A DNA stretch of 64,000 bases from contig NZ_JABMJG010000011.1 of NCBI RefSeq assembly GCF_013376045.1, positions 1-64,000 on the forward strand, written 5' to 3'. The translations under genes were made by a program, and so were the position numbers. How positions within the stretch are numbered: position 1 is the first letter of the stretch; every line of letters starts with the position of its first letter. Source of the DNA: Variovorax sp. SG517 (GTDB lineage: Bacteria > Pseudomonadota > Gammaproteobacteria > Burkholderiales > Burkholderiaceae_C). This document shows positions 1-8,004 of the stretch, piece by piece. The notes under the pieces were generated by a model. It ran no database searches. It saw only the letters and a list, made by a program, of their open reading frames with translations, and was not told where the DNA came from.

Positions 1-350
1 ACGTCGTTGGTGACCAGTGCCGAGAGAAAAGCCGCGCTGGCCGTCAGCAGCATCGCGAGGCTGCGCTGGTTGTGCGTGCGCGCCAGAAGGCGCTGTGCGG
101 TGGCCTGCAGCATGCCGCTGCGTTCCACGCCCTGGGTGATGGCCAGCAGGCCGGCGAGCGCGCCGACGGTCTGCCAGTCGACCAGGCGCAGCCAGTCCAT
201 GGGCGCGCGCGGGTGCAGGAAGGCGAACAGCACCGCCACGGCGACCAGCACCCACAGCAGGCCGTTGCCGCTGCTTTCTCCTTTGCCGGGTGCGGGAGCA
301 TCGCCGGACAGCGGCGCCTGGAGCGTCACCGAAACATGCTCCTTGTTCAT
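1..350 (-). CDS. ArsB/NhaD-type ion permease, N-terminal part (cut by window edge)
   Basis: Reading the minus strand from the ATG at 350 gives 116 residues starting MNKEHVSV, open to the left edge. After a polar stretch of about 30 residues come a first hydrophobic segment (LLWVLVAVAVLFAF), a second (VGALAGLLAITQGVE) and a third ending in SALVTND. A membrane segment ending in a TND-type motif is characteristic of the ArsB/NhaD/SLC13-like permease superfamily, so a membrane ion or organic-anion transporter is likely; the substrate cannot be read from a fragment. Its ATG overlaps the TGA of the MFS gene (ATGA, 347-350), so the two are probably translated together. Confidence 0.6.
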   Translation of the reverse strand, partial: MNKEHVSVTLQAPLSGDAPAPGKGESSGNGLLWVLVAVAVLFAFLHPRAPMDWLRLVDWQTVGALAGLLAITQGVERSGMLQATAQRLLARTHNQRSLAMLLTASAAFLSALVTND

Positions 351-1600
351 GCGGCTGCTCCCCCGAACGTGGAAGCACCGGATGCAACGGCCTTCACGGG
401 GCGGCGAGTCTCGGGCATCGCCAGCGCGAACAGGATCAGTGCGATGGCCGCAATGCCCGCCAGCAGCACGAAGGCCGTGCCGTAGCCCGACGTGTGGGCG
501 ACCGCACCCGCCACAAGGTTGCTGAGCGCCGCGCCTAGGCCCACGCAAGCCGCTGCAATGCCCAGCGCGAAGTTGAAATGCCCGCTGCCGCGCGTGAGGT
601 CGCTGATCATCAGCGTGAGCATCACGCCGAAGATGCCCGCGCCCACGCCGTCGAGCACCTGCAGCGCCAGGAGCGCGGCGGGGCTGTCCGCGAGCAGGTA
701 GAGCAGCCCGCGCACCGGCAGGACCGCGAAGCCCACGAGAAAGATCGGCTTGCGCGCGAGCCGTGGCGCCCATCGGCCTACCGCCAGGCCGATGGGAATG
801 GTGACGAGCTGCGTGACGATGACGCCCGCCGACATCCAAAGCGCGCCGGATGCGTCGGCGCGCGAACTTACTTTCTGCGCCACCAGCGTGAGCATTGCGG
901 CGTTGGCCAGGTGAAAGAGAAAGCAGCACAGCAGCAGGACGACCAGGCGGCGGTCGTACCAGCGCCCGGCATGTTCGCCCGGCATCGCGGCGGCATCCAC
1001 CGCGTCGGCGCCGCGCGCAAGCCGGGGATCGACGTCGCGGTTGCGGATGAGCAGTGCCGCCGCAATCGTCGGCACGGCCATTGCCGTTGCATAGAAGAAC
1101 ATCGCGTGCGCGCCGTAGAAGTGACCCACTGCCCCCGTGCCCAGCGCCCACAGCACCGTTCCCGCGGCCGTGATGGCGGCGTTGCGGCCGATGCGGCCTT
1201 CCAGCCCGGCGCGGCCCACCATGCCCAGGCTGATGGCCGCGAGGGCCGGCGCCACCAGCGTGCCCGCGGCTCCGATCAGCGACTGCCCCGCGAGGATCAC
1301 TCCATAGCCCGGCCAGTTCGCCATTGCCACCAGCGTCAGCGCGATGAGCGCGATCGCTCCCGCGATCCAGCGCGGCTTGTGGCGCGCGCTGTCGATCAGG
1401 GCGCCGGCGGGTGCCTGCGCCGCCAGCCCCACCAGCGCCGACACGAACATCACGCTGCCGATGCGCTGCGGGTCCCATGCCAGCGTGCCGGTCATGAAGA
1501 TCACGAGGAATGGCCCCACGCCTCCCTGGATGTCGGGAGCGAAGAAGGCGAGGGCATCGAGCGCGCGCACGCTGCGCGCGGTGGGAACGGGAGCGGTCAT
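347..1600 (-). CDS. MFS transporter
   Basis: 417 residues, the normal size for a 12-helix major facilitator protein, with alternating hydrophobic segments throughout and a longer polar loop near the middle (about residues 190-215, RNRDVDPRLARGADAVDAAAMPGE). An MFS-like loop (DSARHKPRW) follows helix 2. It starts 10 bp after the stop of the secreted-protein gene and overlaps the permease gene by four bases, so the three form one transcription unit downstream of a two-component system. Export of a toxic compound or signal is a plausible role by context, but no substrate signature is visible. Confidence 0.8.
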   Translation of the reverse strand: MTAPVPTARSVRALDALAFFAPDIQGGVGPFLVIFMTGTLAWDPQRIGSVMFVSALVGLAAQAPAGALIDSARHKPRWIAGAIALIALTLVAMANWPGYGVILAGQSLIGAAGTLVAPALAAISLGMVGRAGLEGRIGRNAAITAAGTVLWALGTGAVGHFYGAHAMFFYATAMAVPTIAAALLIRNRDVDPRLARGADAVDAAAMPGEHAGRWYDRRLVVLLLCCFLFHLANAAMLTLVAQKVSSRADASGALWMSAGVIVTQLVTIPIGLAVGRWAPRLARKPIFLVGFAVLPVRGLLYLLADSPAALLALQVLDGVGAGIFGVMLTLMISDLTRGSGHFNFALGIAAACVGLGAALSNLVAGAVAHTSGYGTAFVLLAGIAAIALILFALAMPETRRPVKAVASGASTFGGAAA

Positions 1601-1610
1601 CGCGGCGGAC

Positions 1611-2423
1611 TCAGGAGTTGGCGGCAGGCTGCGGGGCGAACACGGGAGCGGGCACCGGCGGCACGGGTGCCATCGGGGTCATCGGGCCCATCGGAGCCAT
1701 GAGGTGGCGGTGGTGGGGACCGCGCGGCCCGACAGGCCCGACAGGCCCGCCAACCAGTTCGCGCACGCTGTCCGCGCTCTGGCCCAGGCTCGTCGCCTCG
1801 ACGGCGCTGCCGTTGGGGCCGCGCGTTCCCCAGCCTTGCGCGAAGAGCTGCGCGCCCGGCTGGAGGATCGATCCATAGACGGCGCCGATGTGCGGCGGGA
1901 AGCGCACGATGGACCTGTCGGCCAGGATCACGCCGTGCACGTCGCCGCGGTCGGTGTAGAGCAGCCGCTCGATGCGCCCGCCGACGGACATCGCCGACAG
2001 CGCGGCCAGGTCGCGCGGACCCGGGGGGAACATGCCCGGGGCGGGCGGCTGGTCGACCACGGTGCGGCCGCCGGCTTCGAGCGTGAGCGCACGCATGACC
2101 GGAACGTTGGGCGCGCGCCAGCCGGCGATGCGCACCGTGTCTCCAGGCTTGAAGATCTGCATCACGCTTGTCGACAGGTGCGGGGGGAAGGCGACCTGCG
2201 TGCCGTCGGTCAGGAGCAGGCCGTCGGCCTCGCCGTTGGGGTTGAGGAGCCATTGCGCGACGCGGCCTTGCACCGTCATGCCGGCCTCGGGCGCCAGGGC
2301 CGGATGGGGCGGGGGGAACGCGCCCGCGGGAGGGGGCGGTGGCATCTGCGCGAACGCGGCGCCGCCGGTGAGCAGGCCGGTGACCAGGCCGGCGGTGGCG
2401 ATCAGGGAGAAACGTGGCGTCAT
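1611..2423 (-). CDS. Secreted protein with duplicated beta-type domain and His/Met/Pro-rich tail
   Basis: 270 residues; not a family I recognise. Residues 1-26 form a Sec signal peptide ending AFAQ. A Pro-rich linker (28-47) leads to two similar units at about 49-102 (VQGRVAQWLL...GLLLTDGTQVAFPPHLS...FKPGDTVRIAGW) and 145-198 (VGGRIERLLY...GVILADRSIVRFPPHIG...LQPGAQLFAQGW). These look like a small duplicated OB-like or beta-barrel domain. A short collagen-like GPVGPVGPRGP run (227-236) precedes HHRH and a Met/Pro-rich tail. The ATG has a strong AAAGGAG upstream and a sigma-54-like promoter 38-52 bp upstream. Its position between a sigma-54 two-component system and two transporters suggests an envelope sensor or buffer protein; this is inference. 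Confidence 0.75.
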   Translation of the reverse strand: MTPRFSLIATAGLVTGLLTGGAAFAQMPPPPPAGAFPPPHPALAPEAGMTVQGRVAQWLLNPNGEADGLLLTDGTQVAFPPHLSTSVMQIFKPGDTVRIAGWRAPNVPVMRALTLEAGGRTVVDQPPAPGMFPPGPRDLAALSAMSVGGRIERLLYTDRGDVHGVILADRSIVRFPPHIGAVYGSILQPGAQLFAQGWGTRGPNGSAVEATSLGQSADSVRELVGGPVGPVGPRGPHHRHLMAPMGPMTPMAPVPPVPAPVFAPQPAANS

Positions 2424-2460
2424 GAAAGGCTCCTTTGAAGTGTCAGGTGCCTAAGACAAA

Positions 2461-2475
2461 CCACACAACGTGCCA
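2461..2475 (-). promoter_or_regulatory. Candidate sigma-54 promoter of the secreted-protein operon
   Basis: On the minus strand TGGCACG (2475-2469) is followed after four bases by GTGG where the -12 box TTGC is expected. The -24 element is perfect and the GG-to-GN spacing is correct; the -12 C is replaced by G, so the site is imperfect. A start near 2449 leaves a leader of about 25 nt containing the AAAGGAG ribosome binding site. The neighbouring regulator carries the GAFTGA motif that contacts sigma-54. Confidence 0.45.
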
Positions 2476-2521
2476 GCCCGCGTTTCCTTTGAAATCAACG
2501 ACTTGCGTGAAGCAGGCGGTG

Positions 2522-2539
2522 CCGGACCGTACGGTCCGG
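2522..2539. promoter_or_regulatory. 18-bp perfect palindrome, candidate upstream activator site
   Basis: CCGGACCGT followed immediately by its exact reverse complement ACGGTCCGG. It is centred about 82 bp upstream of the predicted sigma-54 start, the usual location for an enhancer bound by a sigma-54 activator dimer, and lies just beyond the 3' end of the regulator gene. Confidence 0.45.
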
Positions 2540-2550
2540 GGACAAGGGGC

Positions 2551-2565
2551 GTCCGCTTTGCGGAC
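2551..2565 (-). terminator. Short hairpin after the response regulator gene
   Basis: GTCCGC-TTT-GCGGAC, a 6-bp stem starting 8 nt past the regulator stop on the minus strand. There is no T-run, so it is either a weak terminator or, because it shares GTCC/GGAC with the adjacent palindrome, a second protein-binding site. Confidence 0.3.
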
Positions 2566-2572
2566 ACCCGGC

Positions 2573-3919
2573 CTATTCGATGCCGTACTGCGTCAGCTTG
2601 CGATACAGCAGCTGGCGGTGGATGCCAAGACGCCGCGCGGCCTCGGTGCGATTGCCCTGCGCCTGCGCGAGCGCGTTCTCGATGAGCAGGCGTTCGAGCC
2701 GCTCGACCGCGCCGGGCAGATCCTCCTGGAACCAGTCTGCCGGCAAGGCCTGCGCGGGCTCTGCCGGCCGGGCCTGCCCCAGGACCAGGCTCAGGTCCGC
2801 ACTGCCGATCACGCGGTGCCGTACCAGCGCCTGGCAACGCTCCATCACGTTGCGCAACTCGCGCACATTGCCGGGCCACGGCTGGCTCAGCAGCGATTGC
2901 GCAGCCTCCGCGGAGAGAACCTTGGGCGCATCGGGCGAGGCCGCGCGCCGCAGGAAATGCTCGGCCAGCGGAATGACGTCGGCGAGCCTCTCGCGCAGCG
3001 GCGGCAGCCGGATCGACAGCACGTCGAGCCGGTACATCAGGTCTTCGCGAAAACTTCCCTCGCGCACGGATGCGGCCAGGTCCCGGTGCGTGGCGGCGAC
3101 CACGCGCACATCGACCTTCACTGTCTTGTGGCTGCCCAGCGGCGTGACCTCGCCCTCCTGCAGCACGCGCAGGATCTTGGCCTGCACGGCAAGCGCCATG
3201 TCGCCGATCTCGTCGAGCAGCAGCACGCCGCCGTCGGCCGCGCGAAAGCAGCCTGCGCGCTCGGTGGTCGCGCCGGTGAAGGCGCCGCGCACGTGGCCGA
3301 AGAGTTCGCTTTCGAGAAGCTCCTTCGGGATCGCCGCACAGTTGATCGCGACAAAGGGCTTGTCCGCGCGCGCCGAATGCCGATGCAGTGCACGCGCCAC
3401 CATTTCCTTGCCGGTGCCCGTCTCGCCGAGCACCAGCACCGGCATCGCGTTCGCCGAAGCGAGGCCGATGCGCTTCTGCACTTCGCGCATCGCGTGGCTG
3501 GCGCCGATCAGGTCGTCGTCGCCATCCGTGCCCGTGGAAGCCATTGCCGTGCCCTGTTGGCGTTGCAGCGCCCGGTCGAGGACCTCGCGCACGCCGTCCC
3601 TGCTGATCGGCTTGGCGAGATGGTCGAAGGCGCCGAGCCGCATCGCCTCGATGGTGTTGCCGGCACTCGCGAAGGCCGTGAGCACGATCACCGGCGGCAC
3701 GCGCGCGAGCCTTGCGCTCATGGCTTCGAGCGTCTGCAGCCCGTCCATGCCGGGCATGCGATGGTCGAGGAAGACGGCGTCGAAGCGCGTGCGCGCCATG
3801 GTGTCGAGCGCCTCGTCGCCGCTCGCGACGCCTGTCGCCTCGTGGCCCAGGCCCTGCAGCGTCTCGGCCAGCGTGTCGCGGAACGCGTCGTCGTCGTCGA
3901 TGATCAGGAGGTGCGCCAT
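2573..3919 (-). CDS. Sigma-54-dependent response regulator (NtrC/ZraR family)
   Basis: 448 residues with the full three-domain layout. The receiver domain has an acidic pocket at residues 8-11, phosphoacceptor D52 in VFLDHRMPG and K103 in LAKP. The AAA+ domain has Walker A GETGTGKE (165-172), the sigma-54 contact loop GAFTGA (212-217), Walker B LLLDEIGD (233-240) and REDLMYRL (291-298). A Fis-type helix-turn-helix closes the protein (NRTEAARRLGIHRQLLYRKL). It activates sigma-54 promoters by ATP hydrolysis when phosphorylated. The start MAHLLIIDDDD overlaps the kinase 3' end by 16 bp; upstream in-frame codons are antisense to or inside the kinase gene and were excluded. Probable targets are the adjacent secreted-protein operon and possibly itself. 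Confidence 0.93.
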   Translation of the reverse strand: MAHLLIIDDDDAFRDTLAETLQGLGHEATGVASGDEALDTMARTRFDAVFLDHRMPGMDGLQTLEAMSARLARVPPVIVLTAFASAGNTIEAMRLGAFDHLAKPISRDGVREVLDRALQRQQGTAMASTGTDGDDDLIGASHAMREVQKRIGLASANAMPVLVLGETGTGKEMVARALHRHSARADKPFVAINCAAIPKELLESELFGHVRGAFTGATTERAGCFRAADGGVLLLDEIGDMALAVQAKILRVLQEGEVTPLGSHKTVKVDVRVVAATHRDLAASVREGSFREDLMYRLDVLSIRLPPLRERLADVIPLAEHFLRRAASPDAPKVLSAEAAQSLLSQPWPGNVRELRNVMERCQALVRHRVIGSADLSLVLGQARPAEPAQALPADWFQEDLPGAVERLERLLIENALAQAQGNRTEAARRLGIHRQLLYRKLTQYGIE

Positions 3920-5370
3920 GGAAGCTCCAGTTCGAAGCGCGTGCCGCTCTCCAGCGCCACGTGGCGCAGGTCGCCGCCGTGCGCCAGCGCCACTTCGCGC
4001 GCGAGGGCCAGGCCCAGGCCGGTGCCGTCGGCGCGCCCGGTGGCGAATGGCTCGAAGAGGCTGGACTGCAAGGCTTCGGGCACGCCGCTGCCGTCGTCGT
4101 CCACCCGGATGCAAAGCATCTGCGCGTCGTTCGTCGAGGCCGACAGCGTGACGTGTCCGTCCCGGGGCGCATGGCGCACGGCGTTGTCGAGCAGGTTGTC
4201 GACGGCACGGGCGAGATGCACGGGGTCGAAGACGGCCTGCGCGGGGTCGGTGTGCTGCAAGGCGGTGTGCACGCCCGCCGCGAGGGCCTTGTCGCCGATG
4301 GTCGCGAGGCGCTCCGCGAGCCAGGAATGCAGATCGACCTTCGCCGGTGCCAGCGTCACCGGCTGCACGAGCGCGAGCAGGCTCTGCACCAGCCCGTCGA
4401 GCCGGTCGATCTGCCCGACGATCACCCGCAGCGCGTCGCCCTGCTTCTCGGGCGCGGCGGCCAGTGCGTTCTCGGCCTTCAGCCGCATCGTGGCGATGGG
4501 GTTGCGGATCTCGTGCGCGATGCCGCCGGTCATGCGGCCCAGCGCGGCCAGGCGCTGGTCGCGGTTGCGCTGCTGCGCGGCCTCGCGCAGGTGGACGCGG
4601 GCTTCGTCGAAACGCAGGCGATAGTGGTTGAATCCGTCGACGATGCGGTCGAGCTCGCGCACGCCGGTGCGCGGCAGCTCGGGCATGGCGCCGCCGCTGA
4701 CGTCGGCTTCCGCGAGCCGCGTCTCCAGCCGCTGCACCTGGCGCAGTCCGCGAAACAGGATGAGCCCCAGCCACAGTCCGGAGGCGAGCACCGCGGCCAG
4801 CAATACGCCCAGCCCCACGCGCAGGCTGCCCTGGGCGGCCAGGGCGCCGCCGTTGGTGCGCGTCATGGTCCATGCCACGAGATTCCCGGCCGGCGACGCC
4901 AGCGGGCAGGCCGAGACGATCAGCGCCTCGCGGCTGCCGCGCACCACGTCGGTCTGCGGTGCCTGGGTGCGTGCGGCGAGCTGGGAGAGCTCGACGATGA
5001 GCGGCTGCTCGGCAGCGGGCACGTCGCGCTTGACGCTGCTGCCTTCATAGGTGGGGTAGGCGTAGGCCAGGAGCCCTGAATTCGTGCCCGCGCCAGCCTG
5101 CCATACGCCGCCTTCGACGTGCGGAGCCTCGATGAGCACGAGCTGCAGCAGCACCTGCAGCAGATCGACCTTCGGCTCGGCGGCGCCGGTGGCGGCCTTG
5201 GCATAGCGCGCCGCAATCGCCTGGCAGGACTGCTCGGTGGCGGCCCGGCCCGCTGCGACCTGGGCACCGGCGCTCGCGCGGTAGAGCGTGAGCATCACCA
5301 CCGCCAGTGCGGCGCAGACGCTGAACAGCAATACCCAGAAGAAGACAAGTTGGCTGCGTAATGACTTCAT
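3904..5370 (-). CDS. Membrane sensor histidine kinase
   Basis: 488 residues from the chosen ATG. Helix 1 is at about residues 8-30 and helix 2 at about 186-207, flanking a periplasmic region of about 150 residues that would sense the signal. A HAMP-like linker follows. The dimerisation domain carries phosphoacceptor H286 in IAHEIRNP, and the ATPase domain has the N box (DNLLDNAVRH, 391-400), DDDGSG (424-429) and GTGLGL (449-454). It is the partner of the overlapping response regulator. A TTG codon 66 bp further upstream is in frame, but the ATG at 5370 puts a normal MKSLRSQL positive N-terminus before helix 1. The sensor domain has no motif I recognise, so the stimulus is unknown. Confidence 0.92.
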   Translation of the reverse strand: MKSLRSQLVFFWVLLFSVCAALAVVMLTLYRASAGAQVAAGRAATEQSCQAIAARYAKAATGAAEPKVDLLQVLLQLVLIEAPHVEGGVWQAGAGTNSGLLAYAYPTYEGSSVKRDVPAAEQPLIVELSQLAARTQAPQTDVVRGSREALIVSACPLASPAGNLVAWTMTRTNGGALAAQGSLRVGLGVLLAAVLASGLWLGLILFRGLRQVQRLETRLAEADVSGGAMPELPRTGVRELDRIVDGFNHYRLRFDEARVHLREAAQQRNRDQRLAALGRMTGGIAHEIRNPIATMRLKAENALAAAPEKQGDALRVIVGQIDRLDGLVQSLLALVQPVTLAPAKVDLHSWLAERLATIGDKALAAGVHTALQHTDPAQAVFDPVHLARAVDNLLDNAVRHAPRDGHVTLSASTNDAQMLCIRVDDDGSGVPEALQSSLFEPFATGRADGTGLGLALAREVALAHGGDLRHVALESGTRFELELPWRTS

Positions 5371-5506
5371 TCGTCCGGCGACGCGTGGACATGGGTTCCT
5401 CGAAAGTGCGAGCGGGCGCAGGCGCGGCTGGCACAAGACACGGGTCGAGTATGCCTCGCGGTCTGGAACGCGGATGCCGATGCGATGCCGCTGCTGAATG
5501 CGGCAA

Positions 5507-5537
5507 GGCCGGCGTGCTCGCAGCGAGCAGGCCGGCC
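5507..5537 (-). terminator. Long GC hairpin downstream of the phosphoesterase gene
   Basis: GGCCGGCGTGCTC (5507-5519) pairs with GAGCAGGCCGGCC (5525-5537) across a 5-nt loop, with one mismatch in 13. It begins 24 nt past the stop of the minus-strand phosphoesterase gene. No T-run follows, so it may act as an RNA-stabilising hairpin or a weak terminator. Confidence 0.4.
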
Positions 5538-5560
5538 TCGGCAGGGATCGGGCGCTCAGG

Positions 5561-7858
5561 TCAGGATGCGCGGGCCGTCAGCCACTTGTCGGATGCGAGG
5601 GGCGCACCGACGATGCGCATCTCGCCGATGCTTCCAAGGAAACCTGTCGACATGTTGCCGGCCCACTGGCCGCAGCCGATGGCCAGCTGCTGCGTGGGCG
5701 CGACGAACTGGATGCCCTGCATGTTCGTGTTGTTCCGCAGCACAGGCGCTCCCTCCACGTACATCGTGGTCGCGTACGACGCTGCCGGATCGTTGACGAT
5801 GGCGACGTGCAGCCACTGGCCGGCCGATACGCCGCCTGACCAGCAGGTGAGGTTGGTCGCCTGGCTTGTCGGCGCGACCTCCCACTGGAATTCCATGAGG
5901 TTCGAGAACGCGAACATCAGCGCGCAGTCGCCATCGTCCGATGCGAAGCCGGGCAGGTTCGATCGCGCGCCCAGGCGATAGAGGATGCCCATCCAGCCGT
6001 TCTTCGTCGCGTCGAAACCGGGGTCGATGTACACGAAGGCCTCGATGGTGTAGCCCTTGGGGAAGGTCTCCACGTTCAGCGCCGAGGCCTGGTCCGTGGT
6101 GAAGTAGGTGAACCTGGTTTTGGTGGCGTTCAGGAAGCGCAGGCTGCCGGGCGCGGCCGACAGCGGATGGTGGCTTTTCGACCAGGCCAGGTCGCCGGAC
6201 TGTCCCGCCCACGTGTTCACCGAGATCGGGTTCTTGCCGCCGGGTGCGACGTCCGCGATCTGCTGCCCGGGCTGATAGGGAAAAAGCTGCCCCTCCACCG
6301 CCGACGGATTGAAGAAGCGCCAGTGCGCGAGCGTGTCGTCGACCTTCGGGTAGTCGTCGGGGCCCGTCGGAAGGGCGGCCGCCTTCTGCGGGGGCTGGCT
6401 GTAGTTGGTCAGGATGAGCTTCTTCGCCGCCTCAGTCAGGCTGCCGTCCGCCGACCCGGTGGGCACGGAGAAGCCGGGATTGAAGGATGAAAAGCGCTGG
6501 GCGAAGTCGATGTCCAGCGTGAACGACTGGTTCGAATCCGACAGCCACGCGGCGTCGAACTCGTTGAGCGTCGCGGCCGGCTTCAGGGGCACCCACGGCG
6601 AGAACGAGCTGGCGACGATCTTCTTGTTGGTCAGGTCGAACTCGAACATGCGCATGAGGCCGTTGCCGCCCATGTAGGCCATCTGGTAGTCCACCACCAT
6701 CAGGTGCACGTCGTTGCCGCGGGAGTTCTTCTTCGTGCTGATGCACGAGCCGTGGTAGTGGCCGCTGATGGCCATGAAGATCTGGTCGTTGTCCTTGATC
6801 AGCTTGTCCCACATGTAGTTCGAGTAGGCGGTGTCCGCGGCGGTCTTGCCGTCGCTGCCGATGCCCACCAGCTGGTGATTGACGAGGATGACCGGGATCG
6901 TCTTGTTGGCCTGGATGACCTGGTTGGCCCAGGTGATCGCGTCGTCGGACGCGCGCCACGACATCGAGAGCACCAGGAACTTGTTTCCCTCGGCCTGGAA
7001 GACGTGGTATTCGTGGAAGCCGGAAGAGTGCCTTCCTCCGAAGGTGGCCTGCTGCTTCGCGCGGTCGGCGGGAAACACCTGAAGGTAGGGCTCGAACAGG
7101 CCGACACGGTGGCTGCCGCCATCCTGGTAGCCGTCGTCATTCGCGAAGCCCGTGACGCCGACGCCCCAGTCGGGGCCCCACTGCATGTCGGAACCGATGG
7201 CGCCCACGTCATGGTTCCCGGCGCAGATGGAGTAGGGCTGCTTGGCGGCCTCGAGCACCTGCATCGCCTGGCTCGCAAGCTCCCATTCCTTCGTGACCTG
7301 GCCGTTGCCGAGCTGGCCGTTGCCCACGAGGTCGGTGGTGGGGCTCCAGGGCGTCGAGTTTTCAGCCGTGTAGTACCACGACTGGTCGACGATATCGCCC
7401 AGGTGGATCGTGAACGGCATTTTCAGCTGGCCGGCATTTTGCGCGATCCATTGCGTCTGGGATTTGAATGGATTGTCGAATCTGGGATCGATGCTCGCAT
7501 ACAGCTTCTGATAAAGCCCATGCATTTTTTCCGAGGCATACCGGGGATAGAACTGGGTGTCCGGGAGCACGGAAATCGTGAAGCTGGATATTTTCTGGGC
7601 TGGAGTGCCGGATGCCGCGGGCGGCGGTGCGCTGGCGGGCGAGCCCGCCGGTGTGCCGCCCGTTCCCGTGGCTGGAAATGGAAATGCGCCGGCGCCATTG
7701 CTGCCGCCACCGCCGCAGCCGGGCAGCGCGGCCGCCGCCACGCCCGTGAAGGAGCCTGCCAGCATCAGTTTCAGCAATTCGCGGCGCCTGTTTTCCGGGA
7801 CGCACGCCAATTGATGGAGATCGATATTTTCGTTGTCGAGGGGAATATGTTTTTTCAT
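5561..7858 (-). CDS. Tat-exported metallophosphoesterase lipoprotein with LamG-like C-terminal domain
   Basis: 765 residues. The N-terminus combines a twin-arginine-type motif (RRRELLKLM, about 24-32) with a lipobox LPGC, followed by a Gly/Ala/Pro-rich linker, so a folded, lipid-anchored envelope protein is predicted. The calcineurin-like phosphoesterase domain shows the metal-binding motifs in order: LPDTQF, LGDIVDQ, AGNHDVG, VNHQL and SGHYHG. Roughly residues 540-750 look like a concanavalin/LamG sandwich (GYTIEAFVYIDPGF, GQWLHVAIVNDPA, MYVEGAPVL). It would hydrolyse phosphomonoesters or diesters outside the inner membrane; the substrate is unknown. It stands alone, with an AT-rich, box-containing leader region upstream. 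Confidence 0.85.
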   Translation of the reverse strand: MKKHIPLDNENIDLHQLACVPENRRRELLKLMLAGSFTGVAAAALPGCGGGGSNGAGAFPFPATGTGGTPAGSPASAPPPAASGTPAQKISSFTISVLPDTQFYPRYASEKMHGLYQKLYASIDPRFDNPFKSQTQWIAQNAGQLKMPFTIHLGDIVDQSWYYTAENSTPWSPTTDLVGNGQLGNGQVTKEWELASQAMQVLEAAKQPYSICAGNHDVGAIGSDMQWGPDWGVGVTGFANDDGYQDGGSHRVGLFEPYLQVFPADRAKQQATFGGRHSSGFHEYHVFQAEGNKFLVLSMSWRASDDAITWANQVIQANKTIPVILVNHQLVGIGSDGKTAADTAYSNYMWDKLIKDNDQIFMAISGHYHGSCISTKKNSRGNDVHLMVVDYQMAYMGGNGLMRMFEFDLTNKKIVASSFSPWVPLKPAATLNEFDAAWLSDSNQSFTLDIDFAQRFSSFNPGFSVPTGSADGSLTEAAKKLILTNYSQPPQKAAALPTGPDDYPKVDDTLAHWRFFNPSAVEGQLFPYQPGQQIADVAPGGKNPISVNTWAGQSGDLAWSKSHHPLSAAPGSLRFLNATKTRFTYFTTDQASALNVETFPKGYTIEAFVYIDPGFDATKNGWMGILYRLGARSNLPGFASDDGDCALMFAFSNLMEFQWEVAPTSQATNLTCWSGGVSAGQWLHVAIVNDPAASYATTMYVEGAPVLRNNTNMQGIQFVAPTQQLAIGCGQWAGNMSTGFLGSIGEMRIVGAPLASDKWLTARAS

Positions 7859-7888
7859 GGCATCTGAATTCGGAATTCATCAAATTCT

Positions 7889-7915
7889 TTTTCCGGCATT
7901 CGAGCTGCCGGAAAA
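7889..7915. other. Hairpin in the phosphoesterase leader region
   Basis: TTTTCCGGC (7889-7897) and GCCGGAAAA (7907-7915) form a perfect 9-bp stem with a 9-nt loop, 31-57 bp upstream of the phosphoesterase ATG. The A/T-rich base of the stem resembles a bidirectional terminator, but neither strand has a clean T-run after it. Confidence 0.4.
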
Positions 7916-7931
7916 TATGAACTTTATTGAC

Positions 7932-8004
7932 CGAATATGATGCTTTTGTGAATTGATTGCCGCGCAAATTCGAATATTCGGGCGCTATTGCCTCAATATT
8001 CGGG
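7932..8004. promoter_or_regulatory. Cluster of CGAATAT/ATATTCG boxes
   Basis: CGAATAT occurs at 7932-7938, the palindrome CGAATATTCG at 7971-7980, and AATATTCGGG is repeated exactly at 7973-7982 and 7995-8004, 22 bp (two helix turns) apart. This lies in the AT-rich 277-bp gap between the reductase stop and the phosphoesterase start. The same gap has CAATTCC/GGAATTG at 8019-8040. Binding by an unidentified regulator is the simplest explanation. Confidence 0.4.
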
